NCBI GenBank assembly: GCA_958450365.1
Contig: CAUEEP010000922.1
Location: forward strand, 1,550,001 to 1,614,000
Direction of reading: 5' to 3'
Source: Mesorhabditis belari
Taxonomy: Eukaryota > Nematoda > Chromadorea > Rhabditida > Rhabditidae
DNA: 64,000 nucleotides
The notes beneath the pieces are model-generated. The model had not been told where the DNA came from. It did not search any database and saw nothing but the letters and a program-made list of their open reading frames with translations. Positions 47,309 through 59,094 of the stretch are shown here, one piece after another. Both the position numbers and the translations under genes were made by a program. Each line of letters starts with the position of its first letter. The first letter of the stretch is position 1.

Positions 47309-47524
47309 CTGAAAAGTGAAAATGTTTCGAGAATTTAGAGATTTTCGCTATAAGCTTTAGTTTTACAAGTTTTAGTTTTACAAGTTTTAAGATTTTACAA
47401 GTTAATCAATATCCCATAGCAATTTTAATCTAAGAAAAACTAGGATTGGCTTTAAGAAAAACTATGATTGGTAGTATTGCAGAGCCTGCAGAAATTGAGA
47501 GAGATTTGCAAAGAACTGCAAATT

Positions 47525-47778
47525 TACTGGCTGAGTTTGCAAGAAGCACACTTACCGAGTTTGCAAGAAGCACGCTTACCGAGTTTGCAAGAAGCACACT
47601 TACCGAGTTTGCAAGAAGCACGCTTACCGAGTTTGCAAGAAGCACGCTTACCGAGTTTGCAAGAAGCACGCTTACCGAGTTTGCAAGAGGCATACTTACC
47701 GAGTTTGCAAGAAGCACGCTTACCGAGTTTGCAAGAAGCACGCTTACCGAGTTTGCAAGAAGCATACTTACCGTAGTT
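47525..47778. repeat. minisatellite, 24-bp unit GAGTTTGCAAGAAGCACGCTTACC
   Basis: Ten to eleven copies with C/A and G/A variants. Because the unit is a multiple of three and lacks stops, it is open on both strands. The plus strand would encode TEFARSTL repeats and the minus strand ASCKLGKR repeats. On the minus strand each copy also contains a 5' splice-site consensus (CGGTAAGC). Confidence 0.9.
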
Positions 47779-48070
47779 TTCTATTTTCAACTCTATTCTA
47801 AGAGTAAAGTTAGACTTTATTCTAAACTAAAAGGTACATTTTTAAAAATCAAAGTAGCTTTTATGAGATTTGCAAAGATTTTCAAAGTTTTCGGATTCCG
47901 AAATAGGTTAATGCACTTTCCAAAGCGCACAAATTCTAAAAATCTACCATAATCCACAAGAAAACAGCTTAAAACGGTTGCTTTTCAACTCTTTATCTTC
48001 GAAAGAGTCACTACTTTTGATCAAAAAAAAAATTCATTCAAATCAATTCAAATCCAATCCACTTGTTACA

Positions 48071-51000
48071 GAGTGTTCTCTCAACAAGATTCTTTCGCTG
48101 AGGAGAACATATTCGACGAGAGTTTCACCATATATTTAGGTAAATAAATCAAAAAATCCTTAATCTTTATAAAATTCGTTTAATTAATGCAGTTATTTGC
48201 AATTCAGGAGCGCAATTGAAAACGATGCACAATGTGCGGCTGTTGTCAAGAAAGACCCCACTGAATGGACCGCTTGGAGGTAGAGAGAGCCAAATTAGAG
48301 CCAAATTTTTGTTAAAAGATTGGGCAAAGAAATGTGTTCAAACTTGTTGACTGAATATTTTTGCATTAAATTAAGCTGTAACCTTGAGGTAACCTTTAGG
48401 TAACCTTCCAGAGTAACCTTTAGAATAACCTTTAGAGTAACCTTTAGAATAACCTTTAGGGTAACCTTTAAGATGTAACCTTTAGCGTAGCCTTTTGGGC
48501 AACCTTTAGAGTAACCTTTAGAGTACACCTTTTTAGAGTAACCTTTCAGGGTAACCTTTACAGTAAACCTTTACTTTACGGTATTTCAGGGAGCATTTCT
48601 CAGCGTCTCCAATCGGCGATGGTCTCTACAGAAGAGGCAGGCTTCATGGAACGATCATTCTCGTGAAAAGCATCCAATGTGGCACACTCAAGAAAGGACC
48701 GGTAACTGAGTTTTTAGATCGATTTACGAGAGTATAATATCTATATTCTACAGTATATTGTAGTTGATTTATCCTTTTTCCAGATCTCCCACTTTTGAGC
48801 TTGCGAGAAGTCTACTGAGCTTCACTTTGAGACGCTCGGGAAACAGCTTAGAACAAGTGCAAGAAATTCGGAGGTGAATTACTGGAAGCATCTACAAGTT
48901 CCTAAAGAATCACGAAATTTCTAATCTAATGCATATGTCGTAGCCGTTTACAGAATTCGGCCCGCTAACGAGTGAGGGTATTTTCAAGGGCATCCAATCA
49001 AAAAGTCACCCACATAAAAAGTATTCATAATACATATATTTTATAATAAATTTTTTGAATTAGCTCATTTGGTTCAAGTAGAAAATTTTTGAGCCCCCAA
49101 AGTTTAGGTTCAAAATGATGTTTCATAAAAAAGATTTTCTACTCAGCCAAAAAACTTGCCCTAATAGCTTATTTTGTACCCAATTTGTTTTAGTTTCTTA
49201 AACCTAAGCTTATAAAACAATTTTTCGTTGAAAGTAGGGAGAAAGAGGGCGAGGAACAGATTCAGGGCAATTCTCTCCAAATGTGAAAACAGCGACCGAG
49301 TTCAACTGAAGTCGTTCCTCGCCACCTCTTTCTCCTAGTTTTGAGAAAAACAAATGTTCAATCTAGCTTTACTTTAAAAATCTACATCAAATTGGCTACA
49401 AAAATGAGCTATTAAAACCAAGTTTTCCCAGCTGAGTAAGAAATCTTTTATAGCCATTTTTAGGAACATAAGCTTTGGAGAGCTCAAAAAAAATTTTCTA
49501 CTGAACCAAATGAGCTAATTTCAAAAATTTATTATAAATATATGTATTATGAACACTTTTTATGTGGGTGACTTTTTGATTAGTGCCCGGAAATACCCTC
49601 ATTCGTTAGCGGCTGAATTTCGTAAGCAGCTACGACACATAAATTGTATAAATCTAATGTATAAAATCTAAAATTGTATTTAATCAAATGTAAATTGAAT
49701 TACAAGAGTAAAAATGCGATTCTTTGGGCTCCCAAAGGAGCCAATCAATGGCGTTGTGAGCAGAGTTTCCAAAGAAAGTGACAGCTGGGCAGAGTTTACA
49801 GGTGATTGGGGGTCAGAGAAAAAGGTTCACCTTGAAACGAAGAAAAATATTCAATTTAGATTTGAAACCTTCAAAATCAAGTACTTATCTAATACTTATC
49901 ATTGCCCATCTATTGCTTATCTTTTTTTCTAGACTCCATTCGATGCAGAGAACAACCGGAAGAGTGTAGTCTTTTGGTCGGCGATCTCTCTACACGACAA
50001 GGCACCCAATTTGGATGGAGTACAGGTTTAAATACCTTATTTTGGCTGGAGAAAATTTTGGGGATTTTAAGATCATTTTCATCTCGTTATCGATAATGCG
50101 TTGAGAAATTAAGGGGAGGATAATACGAGTCGGTGAGTGAGTGTGGAGGAAAAGGGGAAATTTTTCGGCTGGATATTTCAGAATCGAGTTTACGAAGGGC
50201 TTTTGCGGCTTAAAATAGATGTAAAATAGATCTAAATAGATGTAAAATAGATCTAAATGATGTAGAAATAAATGTAAATAGATGTAAATATTGGGTTGGG
50301 GTGGAAAAGTCCTTTTCCGGATTTTTAGGGAGTACCTTAGAATTTGTCGAATTTTGACGTTTTATGAAAAACAAATCCCTTAGGCTGAATTCAAGACGAG
50401 ATCGATTGGTAAAAATCGTTTTGAGATATCTCTTTTCTAAAAGTTTTTACAGCTATTTTAGTAAAGGGCGGCAGAGCAAAAAAAAAAATGGCTGTTTTCA
50501 CGTTTCGTTAGTTTTCCATGCAGAAACCTAGGCTAAAAACATGTGTTTCGTGATCAGCGTCAAAAATAATCCCTAGACACAAATTTTCAGAATCTTAGCA
50601 AAAAATTTGTGAAAAATATTGTCACCGGTGGAAGTCGAACCAGTGACCCTCAGATCAATAGCCTTTCCGTCGCTTTTCGCGATTTTCCTTCGTTTCCCCC
50701 CCTTTTTTTTTGTTTTAGAAAAGAATATCAAAACGGTTTTACCAATCGATCCGTCTTGAATTCAGCTTTAGGATGAGCTATAAAACGTCAAAATTGGCCA
50801 AGTTTAAGATACTCTTCCCCCAAAATCCGAAAAGGACTTTTCCACCAACCCAATAGATCTAAATAGATCTAAATAGATGTAAATAGATCTAATAAATCTA
50901 AATTAGCTTTAAAGCTGGCTTAAACTTTAAAACTAGCAGGAACCATGGTACTTTTAAGGAGGTAAACTGTATCTTTAAGTGAGCACGGGATTTTTGATAC

Positions 51001-53352
51001 CTACAGTGATAAAGGATCATTGTAAAATTTGTTAAGAAAAGTAAAGTTATTCAACTTTTCGATGGCTTTTTCTTTTTTATGGCTTTTCTAATGTACAGAT
51101 TTTCCAGTCACCCTTGTCTCCCCAGGATTCGTAACGTGATTGAGCTTGTTCCCGTTTTGGTGTCACGTCGATCAGCATCCCATTGTTGCTAATTAGAAGA
51201 AGCGAAGATAGAGGTATTAAATTGATTTCTATAAACTGAATTCAAATCAATTCAAATCTAAACCTTCCAGAATATGACAGTTCAATGGTGTGTGAAGAGA
51301 GCCGAGTTGGTCTTCAGGGCTTGTGTGAAGGGGTATTTGATGGAAGTGAACTTTTGAATCTGAAATAGTACCACCGTTTGACGATCAAGTGATCATGGCT
51401 GACCAGGTTTAGGCCCAATGACATCCAGAATTTACCACCGCACCCTTTCTGGTGCACAAAAAGTCCCCAATTATTGTTAGAAGGCTTCAGCCGAGTTCAA
51501 AACGTTTTAACAGTTTCTAAACCAACAACAAATAAAATTTTCGAGGAATTCTTTAATCCTGGAAGCACGCTTGCCAATAAAGCCAAAACACGCTCTCTCT
51601 GGCGCACTCGAAAACTTTCTTTTGGGTGATCCAGTGCTAACACTACAGTAGTCATTTTCAGCTCTAAATAGATTTTTATTGTTATTTTAAATAGTCATTC
51701 TCAGCACTAGTCACTACTTTGTCCGTTAAACAAGTCTACTAGAGGCATACTGTACCCCCCCGTACGGTACATACTTTTTGACCAAGGATACCGGCTCTAC
51801 TGTGATCCATTTTCTATTCTGCACTAAGAAGAGAGGGAAGGACAAGTGGCTGAGCCGGTCAAATGCCTATACGACCTATACCATTCGACGCAAAATTTTG
51901 TGCTGATTCTGAATATATATTCCGTTTTTGCTAAATGACAATCTGCCAGCAGTTATAAGCGTCTAAAAGTTTGTTAGGGCTCTGAAAATTTGGCCATTTA
52001 GGTCTTAACGGTCTCCCTTGTAGACCAGTTTCAGTGTGACCGTGGCCGAGTGGTACAGTGTTCGTTTCCAGATCGAGACCTCACGGGTTCCGATCCAGAC
52101 TTTCGATTTTTCATTGCTTTTTTCAGCAACAAGTGTTGACTAGTTTGTGCAAATTCTCGATCTGGAAACGAACACTGTACCACTCGCTTCGGCTCCACCA
52201 ACTAGTCAACACTTCTTGTGTTGTGCGCGCACAACATATTTCTTGTTGTCACACTTTCAACGAAAATCCAAAGTGGGGATCGAACTCGTGAGGTCTCGCT
52301 CTGGAAACGAACGCTGTACCACTCGACCACGGTCGCACTGGAACTGGTCCGCAAGGAGGCCGCTAAGACCACGTTTTCCCGAGCCCTAACAAAACTTTAG
52401 ACGCTTATAACTGCTGGCAGATTGTCATTTAGCAAAAGCGGAATCTCTGTTCGAAATCAGCATAAAATTCTGCGTCGAATGGTTTAGGTCCCATAGCATT
52501 TCGACTCAGCCACTTGTCCTTCCGTTGTAAGTTTACAATTTTCCATCAATCATTCCAGGTATGCGGTTCTGGCTGGGAATCGAGTGCACCAGGTGGTCCA
52601 GCGCTTTCCCATTCTCCTCACTACAACATCAATTTCGTCCTCCCATCCGGCTTGGGTGCTTCCGTGCTTTCCTAATCACTGCCATGTTCCCCACAATTTT
52701 TCACTTGGTCCCTTCGAAAAGTGCTTGACTTGTATTTCTCTTTATTTTATTTGTCTTTATGCATAAATTTCTTAATTAAATTTCAGAATCAAATACACTT
52801 TACTAGAAATTACATCAGCGACAGGAAAATCCGTAGTGGTTGTTCAGCCAAAAATTCTCAACTTTGCAAAAGCATATGCTAATCTATTGGGTGGTTAAAC
52901 AACCACCCAATGAGATCAGCATATGATTTGCGTCGGTCGAAAGGTTGTCATTTGTAGCCCCGCGTACACGCGGCTCAAAATGTTCAATGAGAAACCGAGA
53001 GAGACACGTAAAGGCGCCGAATTGAAAAGGCCTAAATTTCGCAGTGATTTCAAAAGCTTTTTCAAAAATGCGCTTTGTGTCATTCTTTCAAATTGAAGGG
53101 CTTTTTTTGTCAATTCCACAAAATTTTCCCTAAATTTTCTTCTCAAGCAACTTTGATTTAGTGAAACAAAGCTCATTTCGACCTCATAATCAACGATATT
53201 TCGGTTTTATTTTGATTTCACTCTATTAGACTTTGGTTTTTATCGTTTTATCGATGACGTTTTATCAAATTACGTTTTTAGGGAATGCTTGATGAGGTCG
53301 AAGCCCCAGCCACCACGTCAATTGAGCAAACGGAGCCTCTACAAGATTTGTG
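48071..53352 (+). CDS. probable multi-exon gene, incompletely resolved
   Basis: Exon-like segments with good splice sites are: 48072-48152 (FSQQDSFAEENIFDESFTIY), 48209-48279 (AQLKTMHNVRLLSRKTPLN), 48598-48701 (GLHGTIILVKSIQCGTLKK frame), 48783-48872 (SPTFELARSLLSFTLRRSG), 49714-49826, 49934-50023 (TPFDAENNRKSVVFWSAISL), 51275-51340, 52561-52674 (SPHYNINFVLPSGLGASVLS), 52785-52872 (IKYTLLEITSATGKSVVVVQ) and 53281-53352 (MLDEVEAPATTSIEQTEPL, TGA). An AATAAA follows at about 53393. Phases do not all agree, so indels or missing exons are likely. The beta-rich segments suggest a folded cytosolic protein, but I do not recognise it. The introns contain three large inverted-repeat elements. Confidence 0.4.
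48375..48575. repeat. minisatellite, unit GTAACCTTTAGA
   Basis: About 15 degenerate 10-12-bp copies in an intron just before the exon at 48598. Confidence 0.8.
48921..49660. mobile_element. large foldback element (~740 bp)
   Basis: Arms of about 300 bp: the left contains GCTAACGAGTGAGGGTATTT, AAAAAGTCACCCACATAAAA and AATTAGCTCATTTGGTTCAA; the right has their inverse. No ORF. It contains a shared inner hairpin around GAGAAAGAGG. Confidence 0.85.
50291..50853. mobile_element. mariner-type MITE (long form) carrying a tRNA-like insert
   Basis: A 563-bp element, termini TTGGGTTGG(G)GTGGAAAAGTCC and inverse, TA on both sides; ends homologous to the 170-bp element at 31501-31670. Internally (about 50628-50690, minus strand) is a tRNA-like 3' half with GGTTCGACTTCC as B box. 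Confidence 0.82.
51079..51189 (-). CDS. possible minus-strand terminal exon
   Basis: On the minus strand, after CTAATTAG, a frame reads NNGMLIDVTPKREQAQSRYE then SWGDKGDWKICTLEKP and a TAA, which looks protein-like. The same DNA is also open on the plus strand. A preceding minus exon could be 51273-51366 but the phase does not fit. It may be a nested gene or part of a misread plus exon. Confidence 0.25.
51838..52520. mobile_element. foldback element with tRNA-like sequences in both arms
   Basis: Outer arms GAAGGACAAGTGGCTGAG (left) and ACTCAGCCACTTGTCCTTC (right) continue through GACAATCTGCCAGCAGTTAT and TTAGGGCTC with inverse. Each arm has a tRNA-like unit. The left one, at about 52036-52100 plus, has CGTGGCCGAGTGGTACAG and GGGTTCCGATCC. 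The right one, at about 52265-52340 minus, has CGTGGTCGAGTGGTACAG and GAGTTCGATCCCC. The centre holds nested partial copies (ACTAGTCAACACTTCTTGTG, GGAAACGAACACTGTACCAC). No ORF. Confidence 0.75.
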
Positions 53353-53457
53353 AGTTTACCATTTTCGATGGAAATTTGAAGCAATTTAGAATAGAATAAA
53401 GTACAATTTATTCAATCGCAATGAAAACAATGTCATTTTGTTTCTTTTCCTCGCATT

Positions 53458-54529
53458 TTACTCGACTTCTTGCTGCATTCGCGTTTCCCAGAGCTCACAT
53501 TTTTTATCATTGACTTTGGCACGGAGCTGGAAAATGAAAACATTAGTTTTTAATGTAGATAACCTAATCAAGATTGATAATCTATAAATAGGGTCGACAA
53601 CTTGCATTCGGATCGATTTCCCTGTCGAAAAGCTCGGTGTCTGTCGGCTGAAAGTTTGTGTCAATTGCCTCGATCTCTTGAATCCATTCATCGTTTTCGC
53701 TCTAGATAATAATAAAATTGTAGAGATAAGATATTAGTTAAAGCCCACCTCTAACTTTTCGTCGATATTTCCTCGGTAAACAGCCGCTTCACGAAGTGGG
53801 ATTTCTTTCAGCTTTTGGTTATAGATCGGCGACTAAAGGAAAATTTAATTGGGTTTTCTGTAAGGGTTAGACCTTATCAGGCAGTCCTTCTCGATTTTGC
53901 AGGCGCCACAATCGCCGATTCTCGACCACACTCGTTGCTGTAGACGAACCGGTTGTGGTGTTTGTGGTCACACTTTCATCTGTAGCTGGCTCCTAAAGGA
54001 AGGATTAAATTCAACGATTAAGCCTACCTTTGGCTTCACTTCATTGTCGACCGGTTTGGGTAAAGAGACCTCCTTCGTAGACTTGGACTCCTAAAATTAC
54101 AAAACGAGCATTAAATTCTGCTGATTAAGCTGAAAGACCTTTGACTTTTCGACGTGTACTTCATTGGCGACCGGTTTGGGCACAGAGATCTCCATTGTGA
54201 ATTTTAATTCCTAAAGTAAAAAGATTAAGAGTAAACAAAACTCTACATTTCATAAAGTAAAGTGTCTACCTTTCGTTTTTCCAGGTGCTCAACGATTTCC
54301 CCTGTCTTGGGCACAGCGACCTCGCGCTTTGATTTCGATTCCTAAAAATAATCAATACCCAAATTTTTAGCAAAACACTTACATTTCTCTCTTTGCTTTT
54401 GGCCTTTTGCGACGCAGAGCACCCGATTGATCCAAAAACGAGAAGAAACGGCAGCAAAATTCCTAAATAAAAACATTTTGAGGGAGATTGGATTAAAAAA
54501 CACTTACCAATGACAAACGTTTGTATCAT
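53458..54529 (-). CDS. secreted protein with exon-encoded ESK...VPKPV repeats
   Basis: Eight or so minus-strand exons. The start is uncertain. ATG at 54529 gives the signal peptide MIQTFVIGILLPFLLVFG then SIGCSAS. An in-frame ATG at 54574 would add 15 residues and leave only 18 bp to the divergent TTLL start. Three consecutive exons encode similar units: ESKSKREVAVPKTGEIVEH, ELKFTMEISVPKPVANEV and ESKSTKEVSLPKPVDNEV. The rest includes TTTGSSTATSVVENRRLW, IPLREAAVYRGNIDEKLE and a final exon LRAKVNDKKCELWETRM before TAA. The junction before the last exon needs one base less in GGGAAA (53617-53622). No family recognised. It converges with the plus gene ending at 53352. Confidence 0.65.
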
Positions 54530-54592
54530 TTTTCCCGTCGGCTCGTTAAAACTTGGCTCGAATCCTTGAATCATAGCGAGTATTAAAAAAGT

Positions 54593-57302
<2,710 letters not shown>

Positions 57303-57699
57303 AAGTTTTCATTTGTGATAACAAACAAGCATTACTACTTTTAGTTCCACCTCCACTGCTACCACCGTTAGCTGTTAAAACGATTAAAATGTTCTCGATT
57401 TTTATATTTTTTAAAGATATCTATTATTTTGTGCGATGTCTGGGTATTCAATCCAATGAAGCATATCCATTTTTGTGTTAAATTTTTACGAATTGTGGAT
57501 CAGCTTAGTGTTACTTTGATTTAAAATTGTGCTCAGGTTCTCATTTTGATACTGATAGGGAATAAACAATTGATAAATGAAAGGTTTTTTTTAAAAGGCA
57601 ATCGGTTACGATCCGATACAAGTTCTTCATGAAAATTTCGCCCACTTACTTTTGTCAAAACGCACGTTTTTTATAACAATTCTTGATTTAGGTATTTAA

Positions 57700-58957
57700 A
57701 TGTCAAGTGGTGAAGAGGATACTCCACTCGGAGAACTCCAGGCAAAACACAGAAAAGAGAAGAAGGACTTGCAGGTAAAAATCATCTTTTAACGTGTAAC
57801 TTGCAATTTTTCAGGCCAAGATCCAAGCGTCGAAGAAAAATGCAAAAGGTGGCAACAAGAAGCAGCAAAAAGAAGCAAATGAAGCGGCCGAAGCGATGGA
57901 AAAGGAAATGAAAGAGAGACACGACCGAGAAGTAAGTTTTAAAGTTTCATTCATTTACCCGTTCACTATTAGATCACTGAGCTCAAGTTGCAAGAGGTGA
58001 AAGTTGGAGGAACAGCGGAGGCTTCAAACGCTGCGAAAAAAGGCGAAAGTGAGCACGAAGATGATGAGGAGTCGAAATTCTATCGAGAACCCACGAAGAA
58101 GTCTAAGGTGGGTTTAATTTTGAATACTAGTCCGGTGTATCTCAAGTCCAAACAAGAATGCTTAGGCAATGTTGCGACGTGAAAAGAAAGAGGAGGACAA
58201 TCGACGAGCAGCCGCAGCTGCGAAAGAAGATGAGAAAAACGCTAAATTCGGACAACGCGCTAAGGAGTGGGAAGTTATCAATCGACAACTTATTGAACGA
58301 GTAAGCAGGGAGCTGAAACGACTTTTGACTACCGATTTTAGGGTCTCGAGACTGTGGATATACCGTCTGATGGTGATTGCCTTTTCAATGCCATTGCTGA
58401 TCAATTGAGACAAAACGGCAACGGTGGAGGTAGTTCTATGTTTTATGAAGTTACATCAAATTTCTCTAGTAACTGGAAAAGAGCTCCGAAGAAAAGCAGC
58501 TAATTTTATGCGTGCCCATCCCGACGATTTCATGCATTTCATTGACACTTCAGAAATTGAAGGCGACGATGTACGGTTTTAGCTGTTGACAGTATCATTT
58601 TTGTTTTTAGATTGATCATGAGGCATTCAAGAAATATTGCAAGCGCATCGAAGGGGACAGCGAATTGTGGGGTGGTGAGCTCGAGATTAACGCTTTGTCG
58701 AGAGCCTTGGAAAATAAAATACAGGTAGACTTTAGCGTTTTTTAAATTCGGTTGAGTTATGCTTAGAAATTTTTTTTGCCTGCACCAGCATAGAATAATT
58801 TTGATTTTAGGTGATTCAACCAGATGGCCGTCTCCTTGAATTTGGCACCGATTATTCAAAGAAAGCCCACTTTGTATTAACATATCATCAGCACGCCTTT
58901 GCTCTTGGATGTCATTATAACTCGACACGTAAAGCAACACAAAAAAACGACGAATAG
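57700..58957 (+). CDS. OTUD6B: OTU-domain deubiquitinase (OTUD6 type)
   Basis: Eight exons (57700-57774, 57815-57931, 57973-58107, 58166-58300, 58342-58429, 58470-58570, 58611-58724, 58811-58957) give an uninterrupted 303-aa protein. The N-terminal half is a charged Lys/Glu/Ala-rich coiled coil (LGELQAKHRKEKKDLQ). The OTU domain starts at VDIPSDGDCLFNAIADQLR with the catalytic Asp-Gly-Asp-Cys. It ends with the catalytic His region (HAFALGCHYNST) and a stop. This layout and length match OTUD6A/B, cysteine proteases that cleave ubiquitin chains and act on translation factors. Upstream lies a TTLL gene with an AATAAA at 57561; the acceptor-like CTTGATTTAG sits 9 bp before the ATG. AATAAA at 59000 is followed after about 90 bp by the next gene, as in nematode operons. 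Confidence 0.94.
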
Positions 58958-59094
58958 TCATTTTCGGCTACTTTTTGCATTTTCTTGATTTTTTTGGTGA
59001 ATAAATGGTGAATATTTTCTTTGTGAGCTTTTGATCATAGTTGAAGAGCCTATTTTTATCTATGGTAAAAAGAATTGTGTATTATGGGGGTTAG

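Noticed and set aside
47446..47952. 168-aa plus-strand ORF with TEFARSTL repeats
   Set aside because: Starts with a non-ATG codon and is carried by the 24-bp minisatellite; no splice support.
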